From: Margaritifera margaritifera
Lineage: Eukaryota; Mollusca; Bivalvia; Unionida; Margaritiferidae
DNA length: 64,000 nt
Direction: 5' to 3'
Assembly: GCA_029931535.1 (NCBI GenBank)
Contig: JAQPZY010001344.1
Span: 1,405,501-1,469,500 of the forward strand
The notes beneath the pieces are model-generated. The model searched no databases and was not told the origin of the DNA. It saw only the letters and a list, made by a program, of their open reading frames with translations. Shown here in pieces: positions 24,117 through 36,049 of the stretch; the first letter of the stretch is position 1, and the number at the start of each line of letters is the position of its first letter. Position numbers and translations under genes: made by a program.

Positions 24117-25480
24117 TTTACAGCATCAAGACTGACATATTTTGTGTTTACACTTTACAGCATCAAGACTGGTATATTTTGTGTTTACACTTTACAGCAT
24201 CAAGACTGGTATATTTTGTGTTTACACTTTACAGCATCAAGACTGGTATATTTTGTGTTTACACTTTACAGCATCAAGACTGGTATATTTTGTGTTTACA
24301 CTTTACAGCATCAAGACTGGTATATTTTGTGTTTACATTTTATAGCATCAAGACTGGTATATTTTGTGTTTACACTTTACAGCATCAAGACTGGTATATT
24401 TTGTGTTTACACTTTACAGCATCAAGACTGGTATATTTTGTGTTTACACTTTACAGCATCAAGACTGGTATATTTTGTGTTTACATTTTATAGCATCAAG
24501 ACTGGTATATTTTGTGTTTACATTTTACAGCATCAAGACTGGTATATTTTGTGTTTACATTTTATAGCATCAAGACTGGTATATTTTGTGTTTACATTTT
24601 ACAGCATCAAGACTGGTATATTTTGTGTTTACATTTTACAGCATCAAGACTGGTATATTTTGTGTTTACATTTTATAGCATCAAGACTGGTATATTTTGT
24701 GTTTACATTTTACAGCATCAAGACTGGTATATTTTGTGTTTACATTTTACAGCATCAAGACTGGTATATTTTGTGTTTACATTTTATAGCATCAAGACTG
24801 GTATATTTTGTGTTTACACTTTACAGCATCAAGACTGGTATATTTTGTGTTTACACTTTACAGCATCAAGACTGGTATATTTTGTGTTTACACTTTACAG
24901 CATCAAGACTGGTATATTTTGTGTTTACATTTTATAGCATCAAGACTGGTATATTTTGTGTTTACATTTTACAGCATCAAGACTGGTATATTTTGTGTTT
25001 ACATTTTATAGCATCAAGACTGGTATATTTTGTGTTTACATTTTACAGCATCAAGACTGGTATATTTTGTGTTTACATTTTACAGCATCAAGACTGGTAT
25101 ATTTTGTGTTTACATTTTATAGCATCAAGACTGGTATATTTTGTGTTTACATTTTACAGCATCAAGACTGGTATATTTTGTGTTTACATTTTACAGCATC
25201 AAGACTGGTATATTTTGTGTTTACATTTTACAGCATCAAGACTGGTATATTTTGTGTTTACATTTTACAGCATCAAGACTGGTATATTTTGTGTTTACAT
25301 TTTACAGCATCAAGACTGGCATATTTTGTGTTTACATTTTATGCATCAAGACTGGTATATTTTGTGTTTACATTTTATGCATCAAGACTGGCATATTTTG
25401 TGTTTACATTTTATGCATCAAGACTGACATTTTTTTTTTACACTTTATGCATCAAGACTGACATATTTTGTCTTGCCAAT
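24117..25480. repeat. Minisatellite, 37-bp unit, ~36 copies, with a 12-unit (444-bp) higher-order repeat
   Basis: ACAGCATCAAGACTGGTATA followed by TTTTGTGTTTACATTTT recurs at 37-bp spacing (24194, 24231 and onward). The joint exists as CACTTTACAG (A), CATTTTACAG (B) or CATTTTATAG (C). Counting from the first copy, units 7-18 read AAACBCBBCBBC and units 19-30 read AAACBCBBCBBB, so a 444-bp block is duplicated almost exactly. The last five units have lost bases (TTTATGCATC). The unit lacks plus-strand stops in all three frames, so a 447-codon frame runs through the array. I do not consider it coding. Confidence 0.97.
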
Positions 25481-26330
25481 ATAGGATAGGTTAAAAGTGA
25501 GTATTATTTCTTCGTTACTGGCCTCTGTATTAAACGTCTAGTAAAATTATAATAATATTTTTTTAATTTTTTTTTAAAACTCAGTCTTATTAGTACAAAT
25601 ATTGCTCCCATACATCTTTTAATGTGAGGAAGCGGGTCTTTTTTTAATGATTCCTCCGTTACGGTGTATAGGCTTCCAATAATTGTGCAAGTACACTTGG
25701 CGTAAACAACCACATGATTAGAAAATGGTTCATGCGTATATTGTTTTCACTGAAAGCGATGTGAAGACTGCATACAACATGGACATGGTTGACGACACCG
25801 TTACAATAGTTAGAGCATACTTGGTTTGTTGGCTTTTAAAAAATTATTATTATTGGTTATATCATGCAGATGAAATGGGAACGGAGTGCCTTTATAAAAG
25901 ACACACAGATGCCGCCCATCCTTGGATTACAAGTTGGACGATCTACCAAACGAGCTACCGCAGATCCGTGTTGGAGAATAAAACTAGAATGTCCCTGAGT
26001 TTTGCAGCTGTTATACTTGTGTACATAAAGATTGGGATTCTTAATAATTGATATATCATTGCGAACAGAAATATTTTTTTAAAATTTAGGCTAGCGGCTG
26101 TATGTAAGGTTAAGATTTGGAATGTTCAGCAATAAATGTAACGTAAGGGTCAAGATTTTACCATAAACCCATGACATTTGCTTTTGTACCATATATCAAT
26201 TTTCAAATTTAAAAGTAGGAGTAATAAGGTACTTTTATGATGATCAAGGATGCTTGTAAATTATCTCTTCTTTTTTGTAATTGCAACATCAAGCGTTGAG
26301 CAAGTAAATTTAGTTACCGCACTTAAAATG
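25481..26330. other. Unique DNA with an unsupported 108-codon open frame
   Basis: The plus frame at 25725-26051 is not repeat-derived and has mixed composition (it contains HADEMGTECLYKRHTDAAHP). I recognise no domain, and no splice or polyadenylation context is clear. It could be a decayed exon or chance. Confidence 0.5.
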
Positions 26331-26381
<51 letters not shown>

Positions 26382-26406
26382 GAGAGAGATACAGTAATAT
26401 ATATAT

Positions 26407-26449
<43 letters not shown>

Positions 26450-26565
26450 TATCCTAATGTGCTTTAGTAATAACTATCCATATGTGCTTACTTATGAATA
26501 CTTTTTTTGCCTCTGTGTGTGTGTGAGAGAGAGAGGGAGAGAGAAAGAGAGAGAGAGTGAGTGAG
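26331..26565. repeat. Microsatellite cluster (TATC)n, (TA)n, (GA)n, (GT)n-(GA)n
   Basis: TATC tetranucleotides at 26332-26380, TA near 26396-26410, GA at 26411-26445, and a second GT/GA tract at 26514-26562. Confidence 0.97.
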
Positions 26566-26651
26566 TTTTACCACTTTTTGAATATTTCATTTAATAGAGG
26601 ACTTCAGGGGATATTATTTATACACATCAAATTTAGTTAAAAACTATTAAT

Positions 26652-26699
26652 TAATATTATTATTTGTATTATTATTATTATTTTTATTATTATTATTGC

Positions 26700-26745
<46 letters not shown>

Positions 26746-26746
26746 G
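26652..26746. repeat. (ATT)n microsatellite
   Basis: Nearly pure ATT with a few interruptions (TTTGT, TTTTT, GCT). Confidence 0.97.
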
Positions 26747-26916
26747 AAAAAGTAGTAAACAACGGACTAGTTCTTGTTTATTATGTTATTTTTCATAGTC
26801 ACATATCAAGGTTCCATTGTTCGTGTACAGTTCCATATTCAAGTAGTTGATTCAAGTCACACAGTAATATTTGTTCAATTCAACCGCAATATCAACATTT
26901 ACATAGCAGCTGTCAG

Positions 26917-27790
26917 CACAGGTAGTACTGATGATACTGACACTGGTAGCAGTGATGAGATTGACACTGGTAGTAGTGATGAGATTGACACTGGTAGTAC
27001 TGATGAGATTGACACTGGTAGTAATGATGAGATTGACACTGGTAGTACTGATGAGATTGACACTGGTAGTACTGATGAGATTGACACTGGTAGTACTGAT
27101 GAGATTGACACTGGTAGTACTGATGAGATTGACACTGGTAGTACTGATGAGATTGACACTGGTAGTACTGATGAGATTGACACTGGTAGTACTGATAAGA
27201 TTGACACTGGTAGTAGTGATGAGATTGACACTGGTAGTACTGATGAGATAGACACTGGTAGTAGTGATGAGATTGACACTGGTAGTAGTGATGAGATTGA
27301 CACTGGTAGTACTGATGAGATTGACACTAGTAGTACTGATGAGATTGACACTAGTAGTAGTGATGAGATTGACACTAATAGTAGTGATGAGATTGACACT
27401 AGTAGTAGTGATGAGATTGACACTGGTAGTACTGATTAGATTGACACTAGTAGTAGTGATGAGATTGACACTGGTAGTAGTGATGAGATTGACACTGGTT
27501 GTAGTGATGAGATTGACACTAGTAGTAGTGATGAGATTGACACTGGTAGTACTGATGAGATTGACACTAGTAGAAGTGATGAGATTGACACTGGTAGTAC
27601 TGATGAGATTGACACTGGTAGTACTGATGAGATTGACACTAGTAGTACTGATGAAATTGACACTGGTAGTACTGATGAGATTGACACTGGTAGTAGTGAT
27701 GAGATTGACACTGGTAGTAGTGATGAGATTGACACTGGTAGTACTGATTAGATTGACACTGGTAGTACTGATGAGATTGACACTGGAAGC
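26917..27790. repeat. Minisatellite, 24-bp unit, ~36 copies
   Basis: GATGAGATTGACACTGGTAG plus TACT or TAGT forms a 24-bp unit repeated with few changes. As a multiple of three it keeps several frames open. One plus frame from 26774 reads an acidic octapeptide STDEIDTG/SSDEIDTG but is closed by TAG at 27437-27439, and again in a later copy (ACTGATTAG). Another plus frame reads a hydrophobic repeat. Because stops arise inside units without selection against them, I favour a non-coding array. Confidence 0.93.
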
Positions 27791-28494
27791 AGGTATACAT
27801 TTACATATATTACACTATTAGCAACAAAATGGCACGTGATAACATTTCCTTGTGAACGTTTTGATAATCATCATCAAATATCCATTGACAATTGAATGTA
27901 ATTTGTATGACAATGGACACCCAGAGAGCCATTTTATAGCTGTAAGTGTCATTTGATGCTGTCGATATTCACAATACTAAAAAATGGCTCTGTTTAATTT
28001 CTAACCCTTGTATGTAGATCCGTTTTCGGAATGCCTCTGATATGTCTGACAACTGCGAATTATGTCTGATTAAGATTTTTCGCATATTAATTAAAGTTCA
28101 CTCTAATAACGTATTAAAGCTCCATTTGCTGATATTACAGTATCAATTTCGGGTAATGTTGCCCATTAGAAGTGATCAATCGAATCTGGAGTTCTATAAA
28201 TTTCACCTGCTACGTATTGAAATTGAAATTGAAATCGCCGTAAACGGAAAGGAATATCGCGATTTCGAGTATTATCAGAGTTTAATGCAATGTTAGGAAA
28301 GAGATCAAAGGATGGATTTAAACAGATGTCTGAGAATCGACCATTACCGGTATAACCGTTTTTGGGGTGCATTCTATAAAGTATGAAGTAAACAGACCAC
28401 GGTAAACCTCTGCAACAATAAAAGGTGTAGAAATTGGGGTAGACAAAGCGATACCGGGAACATACAGAAACTGTCATACGCGTACATAGGGTTA
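27791..28494. other. Unique DNA, nothing recognised
   Basis: Overlapping short frames on both strands near 28042-28477. A short (GAAATT)n patch near 28218-28232 explains part of one of them. No gene supported. Confidence 0.6.
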
Positions 28495-28616
28495 ATTTAC
28501 AAATAATGTATTTGGACCTGATTTCTAAAAGTCTTTATTTACAAATAATGTATGGGGACCTGATTTCTAAAAGTCTGTATTTACAAATAATGTATGGGGA
28601 CCTGATTTCATAAAGT
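28495..28616. repeat. 42-bp direct repeat, 3 copies
   Basis: TTTACAAATAATGTAT followed by GGACCTGATTTCTAAAAGTC occurs three times at 42-bp spacing. Confidence 0.93.
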
Positions 28617-28804
28617 CAAGTAATATTTTAACACGTACTGAATAGGTGATCAAGTCTTAGTTAATACAGAAAAATAAATTAGATGTAACTATTGTTATTC
28701 ACTGCTCGTTCAAATGCGAACGATTGTGTGAAATGTAATTGAACATCTCCTACATGGATAAAGTTAGACACATGAAACTTGGGACAACAACAGTTCCATG
28801 AATG

Positions 28805-29545
28805 CACACTGTGCTTGTACATTGGGAATTTGGATCTCTTGCCTGTGATTTGGACTACTTTGAAGTGGTAATTTTGCATTGGGAATTTGGATCTCTTCCC
28901 TGTGATTTGGACTACGTTGTAGGTGTAATTTTACATTGGGAATTTGGATGTCTTCCCTATGATTTGGACTACGTTGTAGTGGTAATTTTACATTGGGAAT
29001 TTGGATCTCCTCAATGTGATTTGGACTACGTTGTAGGGGTAATTTTACATGGGGAATTTGGATCTCCTTCCTGTGATTTCGACTACGTTGTAGGGGTAAT
29101 TTTACATGGGGAATTTCTCTTCCCTGTGATTTGGACTACGTTGTAGGGTTAATTTTATATTGGGAATTTGGATCTCTTCCCTGTGATTTGGACTATGTTG
29201 TAGGGGTAATTTTACATTTGGAATTTTCGATCTCTTCTCTGTGATTTGGACTACGTTGTAGGGGTAATTTTACATTGGGAATTTGGAACTCTTCTCTGTG
29301 ATTTGGACTACGTAATAGGGTTAATTTGTACGTTTTAGGGGTAATCTGTACGTTGTAGGGGTAATTTTACATTGGGAATTTGGATCTCTTCTCTGTGATT
29401 TGTACTACGTTGTAGGGGTAATTTTACATTGGGAATTTGGATCTCTTCTCTGTGAATTGGACTACGTGGTAGGGGTAATTTGTACGTTGTAGGGGTAATC
29501 TGTACGTTGTAGGGGTAATTTGTACGTTGTAGGGGTAATTTGACA
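28805..29545. repeat. Minisatellite, ~57-bp unit, ~12 copies, with a 20-bp sub-repeat at the right end
   Basis: TTACATTGGGAATTTGGATC and CTGTGATTTGGACTACGTTG recur at about 57-bp spacing (28931, 28988). From about 29475 only the segment TGTACGTTGTAGGGGTAAT is repeated, about every 20 bp, so the array changed its unit. Confidence 0.93.
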
Positions 29546-30084
29546 TAAATTTCAAATAATGCCTGAGTTCTTAGTCTCACAAGATTGAAAATTGGCATGT
29601 GTATCCAACGCAACTGTGTCAACATATGTCACACTGGAACACGTAGGTTATGACACTGAGACTTTCCCATCCCCGTCATCCCTTCCCCCCATCCCATCTC
29701 CCTAAAACCATATATATACACTTCTTTAAAAATGTTAAGACGAAAAACGCAAATATGAAATCAAATTTATGACAATGATACAATTGATCATTTATTGTTG
29801 CGCTTTTTGTTTTAATTGTCGCAGTGATATTTTTAAAAGGTATGCGTACAATCAGAAGGAGGGGAGGAAAAGAGGAAAACACATCTTTACTTTATGATAT
29901 ACACAGTTTACATATGAAATTTCAGGCGTCATTTGCAAGGATTACCAGATTTGCCTCGAAACAAACTTTATGTATGCGTTTATCAGTTTTGTTCTCCCCT
30001 TTTTTTTTTACTCTTGCTGTATGCGTGAAGCCTGAGAAAATATTTCTATCAAAAAGATAAGATATTGACAGTGTAATAACTTAA
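29546..30084. other. Unique DNA, nothing recognised
   Basis: Contains a short C/T-rich patch at 29665-29700. No gene supported. Confidence 0.6.
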
Positions 30085-31372
30085 AGGGTGAAGAAATGTA
30101 AAGTCTGTATGAAAAGGCAAAGTCTGTATTAAAAGGCAAAGTCAGCATTAAAAGGGAAAATCGGCATTAAAAGGCAAAATCTGTATTAAAATGGAAAGTC
30201 TGTATTAAAAGGGAAAATCGGTATTAAAAGGAAAAGTATGTATTAAAAGGGAAAATCTGTATTAAAATGGAAAGTCTGTACTAGAAGTAAAAGTCTGTAT
30301 TAAAAGTAAATGTCTGTATTAAAAGTAAAAGTCTGCATTAAAAGGGAAAGTCTGCATTAAAAGGGAAAATCGGTATTAAAAGGGAAAGTCTGTCTTAAAA
30401 AGAAAGTCTGTATTAGAACTGAAAGTCTGTATTATAAAGGAAAGTGTATTACAAGGCAAAGTATGCATTGTAAGGGAAAGTCTGTATTAAAAGGCAAAGT
30501 CTGCATTACAATGGAAAGTCTGTATTACAATGGAAAGTCTGTATTGAAAGGGAAAGTCGTCATTACAATGGAAAGTCTGCATTAAAAGGCAACTTCTGCA
30601 TTGAAAGGGAAAGTCTGTATTAGAATGAAAATTCTGCATTAAAAGGGAAATTCAATTTAAAAGGAAAAGTCTGCATTAAAATGGAAAATCTGCATTACAA
30701 TGGAAAGTCTGTATTAAAAGTGAAAGTCTGCATTAAAATGGAAAGTCCACATTAAAAGGGAAAATCTTCATTATAATGGAAAGTCTGTATTAAAAGGGAA
30801 AGTCTGCATTAAAAGGAAAAGTCTGTATTACAATGGAAAGTCTGCATTAAAAGGCAAATTCTGCATTGAAAGTAAAACTGCACATTAAAAGGGAAAATCT
30901 GCATTATAATGGAAAGTCTGCATTCAAAGGGAAAGTCTGCATTAAACGGGAAAGTCTGCATTAAACGGGAAAGTCTGTATTACAATGAAAGTCTGCATTA
31001 AAAGGGAAAGTCTGCATTAAAAGGAAAGTCTGCATTAAAAGGCAAAGTCTGTATTAAAAGACAAAGTCTGCATTAAAAGGCAAAGTCTGCATTGAAAGGG
31101 AAATTCTGTATTGCAATGAAAATTCTGCATTAAAATGGAAAGTCTGCATTAAAAGGGAAAGTCTGCATTAAAAGGAAAAGTCTGCATTAAAATGGAAAAT
31201 CAGCATTACAATGGAAAGTCTGTATTAAAAGTGAAAGTCTGCATTAAAATGGAAAGTCCACATTTAAAGGGAAAATCTTCATTGTAATGGAAAGTCTATA
31301 TTAAAAGGGAAAGTCTACATTAAAAGGGAAAATCTGCATTACAATGGAAAGTCTGTATTAAAAGAGAAAGTC
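30085..31372. repeat. Minisatellite, 19-bp unit, ~68 copies
   Basis: AAAGTCTGCATTAAAAGGG recurs at 19-bp spacing (GTCTG at 31028, 31047, 31066). Variants carry GTATT, ACAATGG and GGC. It is highly variable compared with the other arrays, which suggests it is older. The coding strand of the unit is purine-rich. Confidence 0.95.
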
Positions 31373-32098
31373 GTGATATTTTGCAACAGAATTGGTATAT
31401 TACATTATAAATTTCCCTGATTTATGGCGGGAACTGATAAGGTGCGTCATGTGATCGGAATTTTAATCGGTTAATATAAGGCATACAACAACCCATAAAA
31501 GGATATTATTGAAATTTCACACAGTATAATATTTATAAAATATAAAAGACACGTATTATTCATTGCCTGCCTCAAGGTGTTTAAAGTTCAAAAGTCAATC
31601 AAAAAGACTATTTGGTTTATAAGTGCTGCAAATTGAGCAATTTTCATGATGTATTGACGGTACAATAATTATATGAAAGAAACAGTTTATCAAAAGGTAT
31701 GTAAAAGTTAAAGGTGAAATATACCAATTTAATTGTTCTGATATATAGCTTTATATTACTGAATAAGATGACAAGAATTCTAATCATTTCGGAAAACCTT
31801 GAAATTTGATAATGAATGCTCCCCGTACTGTGTTGTCCTATCGTCAACTCAACGATATTGAAGAGCATTAAAAGCAGAACCCATTTAATGGTTGGTGAAG
31901 ATGCAGTATGCACTTTTAGTTTTCGAAGACCAAGCTTTTGATGGCTATATACGTATTTCCATTTCTTATAATTAATTGCAGTTTTCTTATAAACTTAAAT
32001 TAGTGCCATTGTCTAAACCTTTTAACACATTTAATGGAGAGATGTAAAAATTATCAATGATCATACACAATAAAACTGACCTCAGAAAAAGTATACAA

Positions 32099-32100
<2 letters not shown>
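31373..32100. other. Unique AT-rich DNA, nothing recognised
   Basis: The 89-codon minus frame at 31644-31913 has no recognisable domain. Confidence 0.6.
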
Positions 32101-32173
<73 letters not shown>

Positions 32174-32188
32174 GTGTGTGTGTGTGTG
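32101..32188. repeat. (TA)n-(TG)n microsatellite
   Basis: About 68 bp of TA followed by a short TG run. Confidence 0.98.
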
Positions 32189-32361
32189 ACATTATTTTCA
32201 CGGGATTGGCGAGAGAAATCGATCCGCTAATTAACATAGCCTCATCTATTTTCCTTAGAAAGCTACATGTAACAAATGCAGGTAGTAGCAGAACTGCAGA
32301 TTTTAATAGATACGAAATAGTTTGACATCACGAAACCGCGAAATGAAGTACTTGCGAATAA

Positions 32362-32490
32362 AAATGTCATATTTACTGCAGTGGAAAATCACCATTACTA
32401 AAATGTCATAGTTACTGCAGTGGAAAATCACCATTACTAAAATGTCATAGTTACTGCAGTGGAAAATCACCATTACTAAAATGTCATAGT
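32362..32490. repeat. 39-bp tandem repeat, ~3.3 copies
   Basis: CTGCAGTGGAAAATCACCAT occurs at 32376, 32415 and 32454. Confidence 0.95.
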
Positions 32491-32892
32491 CGTTGAATAA
32501 CGTCTGATCCTGATCACCAGTGATGGTTGCTTGTCCATGTCATCTATTGAAAGAAAAAGAAGAACAAACATCTGACATCAATTCAATACGGAAATAATAA
32601 TGCAGGAAGAATGGAATTACGAACAGTATCTAGTAACTGGGATACTTGACAATTAAGCAGTAATTATTCAAGAATTTGCATTTCTTGAATGCAAGCCATT
32701 TTTTTGGGCACCAAAATATTAAAATAATGTCACGCAAGTACATGTATATACATATGATTTTTTTGTTGGTATTTGTAAGTAATATATAGCTTGAAAGTAA
32801 TTTAACATAACTTGTAAGCAGTTCGTCAAATATCGAAATATGTTTAATGCCATATATCAGAAACGATGAATTGATCATAATTTCTCCTCATG
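32491..32892. other. Unique DNA, nothing recognised
   Basis: An 82-codon minus frame (32630-32878) is AT-rich and shows no known motif. Confidence 0.6.
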
Positions 32893-33598
32893 TTACCAAT
32901 ATGAAAAGTGTATATTAAGACCGATTTACAGATATCAATATGAAAGATGCATATTAAGACCGATTTACAGGTACCAATATGAAAGGTGTATATTAAAACC
33001 GATTTACAGGTACCAATATGAAAGGTGTATATTAAGACCGATTTACAGGTACAAATATGAAAGGTGTTTATAAAGACCGATTTACAGGTACAAATATGAA
33101 AGGTATATATTAAGACCGATTTACAGGTACCAATATGAAAGGTGTATATAAAGACCGATTTACAGGTACCAATATGAAAGGTGTATATTAAGACCGATTT
33201 ACAGGTACCAATATGAAAGGTGTATATTAAGACCGATTTACAGGTACCAATATGAAAGGTGTATATAAAGACGGATTTACAGTTACCAATATGAAAGGTA
33301 TATATTAAGACGGATTTACAGTTATCAATATGAAAGGTATATATTAAGACCGATTTACAGGTACCAATATGAAAGATGTATATTAAGACCGATTTACAGG
33401 TACCAATATGAAAGGTATATATTAAGACGGATTTACAGTTACCAATATGAAAGGTGTATATTAAGACCGATTTACAGGTACCAATATGAAAGGTGTATAT
33501 TAAGACGGATTTACAGTTACCAATATGAAAGGTATATATAAAGACAGATTTACAGGTACCAATATGAAAGGTATATATTAAGACCGATTTACAGGTTC
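32893..33598. repeat. Minisatellite, 39-bp unit, ~18 copies
   Basis: CCAATATGAAAGGTGTATAT followed by TAAGACCGATTTACAGGTA recurs at 39-bp spacing (CAATATG at 33131 and 33170). Confidence 0.96.
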
Positions 33599-33837
33599 AT
33601 TGCGCCCATTTCTGCTGATACTTACTTTGCTGACAAAAACCTGCGCTTATTAATCGGGTGAAGTTGACAGCTGAGCAGCAAGCGAAACAAATAAATAAAA
33701 TTTAAATAAAAATGATAATATGACGAAATGCATTTACACTAATTATATTTATGTCTCAACGAATTATGCTCCAATCGAAGTAACTGAACGCAAGACTTTG
33801 AAGACTCTCCGTGATATATATGGAGTATACAGTTTGT

Positions 33838-34045
33838 GAGTGGTGCTATTTCGATTAATCGATTTGGTCGAGCATCGGTCACTTTCACCAAAATAACCAT
33901 TTAATCGATTTCAATATATGTTATCAGTTTTGGTACAAATTCAGTTCTGAACCATTTCCGCTACTTCGATTTTCTGTTTGAAAAATACTACCGGTTTTGG
34001 CATGACATCGTGTCGGCAAATTAATCGATTATTAATCGATCACTG
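33838..34045. mobile_element. Possible ~208-bp inverted-repeat element with ATCGATT clusters
   Basis: The left part reads CGATTAATCGATTTGGTCGA followed by GCATCGGTCA. The right end in reverse complement reads CAGTGATCGATTAATAATCG followed by ATTAATTTGCCGACACGATG. The two align imperfectly over about 30-40 bp. A further AATCGATT lies at 33903-33910. I see no convincing target duplication. A decayed MITE is one reading and a cluster of ATCGAT sites is another. Confidence 0.35.
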
Positions 34046-34329
34046 ACCGATTAGCAAGAACTGATGGTCAATCACGAAATATTCGTGAATTCAAAAGGTA
34101 GACTGTTGCGTTCTGAAAAATCTCTTAGCGTTTCATAAATTGAGTTTCTTTCCAAGTAGTAATGCGAAATTATAATTGTTTTGTTACGCTTTGTGTAATT
34201 TTTAGTTGGCAATTACTTTTTTACCTTTCGTATAAAGTTAGGACTATATAAATACATACAAGTCCTCTGCATACATGGTAGCAAGTGTACTCACAGTTAT
34301 TTTTGTTACAAGTAGTCTGTACCTCCGCG

Positions 34330-34562
34330 ATAAGATTCAATACGCCTTCAGAAACACGTTTCCTTTTGTGCAGCAAGGTTCACCGCCTCGAAGAGCTTCA
34401 AACAAAAATTGCCAATTAGATCAACCACATTCTCAACCAAAGGTGATATTCTTAACTTATTCCAAAACTCTGCCAAAAATGTTTCATCTGGTCCCCAAGT
34501 ACACTTTATGCTATGGATACACTACACAAATGCACTAACTCAGGAGTCAAATTATTTTGAAT
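34330..34562 (+). repeat. Unnamed dispersed repeat, copy B
   Basis: Shares CAGAAACACGTTTCC, TGTGCAGCAAGGTTCAC, CTTCAAACAAAAATTGCCAA and the terminal GAATG with copies at 20605 and 58745. The open frame over it (34275-34538) shares only a short peptide (SNKNCQL) with the frame over copy C and is otherwise not conserved, so coding is unlikely. Confidence 0.55.
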
Positions 34563-34936
34563 GAAAGGTACGAATGTGATACGCTTGATCTATCTTGTGT
34601 ATTCGCGCCTGTTGTCGACTAATTCATAAAAAATGTGCACAATAAAAAAATTGTTAAGTACATTAGTTCGTGTTATTGGTGCCCTTTTACCAAGAAATGT
34701 CATGAAATCTTGGTGTACCAATGTAACCTGTTCTAGAATTGCAAATTGAAGGGCTCGGTCCCTTATTGCAAATGGCAACAGGGCACACGATTTTATTATA
34801 TACTCAAAATATGAGATAAATATCTGTAGATCTGATAGTTTACTGCTTATAAGATTGTAAATCGTGTCATGTTCCACTTTATTTTATAAATAGTTTCGTA
34901 TGTTTATATTATCTCTCGGTATATTAAAAAAAAAGA
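34563..34936. other. Unique DNA, nothing recognised
   Basis: A 95-codon minus frame (34590-34877) is present, without a known domain. Confidence 0.55.
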
Positions 34937-35395
34937 ACATGAGTAAAATTCCAATCCTTTGTGACATCTGTGTTAAGTGGCATAGAAAATAAGAGTAAAA
35001 TCCCAATTCTTTGTGTCATCTGTGTTAAGTGGTATAGAAAATAAGAGTAAAATCCCAATTCTTTCTGACATCTGTGTTAAGTGGTATAGAAAATAAGGGT
35101 AAAATCCCAATCCTTTGTGACATCTGCGTTAAGTGGTATAGAAAACAAGAGTAAAATCCCAATCCTATGTGACATCTGTGTTACGTGGTATAGAAAATAA
35201 GAGTAAAATTCCAATTCTTTCTTACATCTGTGTTAAGTGGTAGAGAAAACATGAGTAAAATTCCAATCCATTGTGACATCTGTGTTAAGTGGTATAGAAA
35301 ACAAGAGTAAAATCCCAATCCTATGTGACATCTGTGTTAAGTGGTATAGAAACATGAGTAAATTCCAATCTTTTGTAACATCTGTGTTTAGTGGT
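34937..35395. repeat. Minisatellite, 52-bp unit, ~9 copies
   Basis: AAGAGTAAAATCCCAATCCT followed by TTGTGACATCTGTGTTAAGT recurs at 52-bp spacing (34991, 35043). Confidence 0.95.
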
Positions 35396-35572
35396 AAACA
35401 TAAAATCAGACTAGAACCCTTGCTATGCTATCATTCATTGATATGAATATGTCAACAACAGTTTAAAGTTTGTTATTATACATTGAAATTCAAAATTTTG
35501 TTTTTTAGTAACATCATATTTTGTAAATACATAGTCAAAATAATTTTAGTGCGCAGTAGAATGTTTTCAAAT

Positions 35573-35985
35573 GTACATGTATGCTGTACATGTGTGGTTT
35601 ATGTATGCTGTACATGTGTATGTATGCTGTACATGTGTGGTTCATGTATGCTGTACATGTGTGTTTTATGTATGTTGTACATGTGTGGTTTATGTATGCT
35701 GTACATTTGTGGTTTATGTATGCTGTACATGTGTGGTTTATGTATGTTGTACATGTGTCTGTATGTGGTTTATGTATTATGTTGTAGATGTGTGGTTTGT
35801 GTATGATGTACATGTCCATGTATGCTGTACATATGTGGTTTATGTATGCTGTACATGCGTGGTTTATGTATGCTGTACATGTGTGATTTATGTATGCTGT
35901 ACATATGTGGTTTATTTATGTTGTACATGTGTGGTTTATGTATGATGTACATGTGTGGTTTAATATGCTGTACATGTGTGGTTTA
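35573..35985. repeat. Minisatellite, 24-bp unit, ~17 copies
   Basis: CATGTGTGGTTTATGTATGC followed by TGTA is the unit. Its length keeps frames open on both strands (Cys/Tyr-rich in plus, a HKPHMYSI-type repeat in minus). It is rich in alternating purine-pyrimidine steps (TGTACATGTGT). Confidence 0.96.
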
Positions 35986-36049
35986 TGATCATACTCTGTG
36001 ACTGAATAAGTGCATACAGTACACGTGTTGTTTTTTATTATACTTAAAG

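Noticed and set aside
24084..25427. A 447-codon plus-strand open frame
   Set aside because: It is the 37-bp array read in a cycling frame; the same three peptides appear in all plus frames.
25725..26051. A small novel protein-coding gene
   Set aside because: It is a 108-codon non-repeat frame without a recognisable domain, splice context or codon bias. It is kept as a note only.
26899..27423. A minus-strand LPVSISSV-type repeat protein
   Set aside because: It is the antisense reading of the 24-bp minisatellite, with no flanking gene structure.
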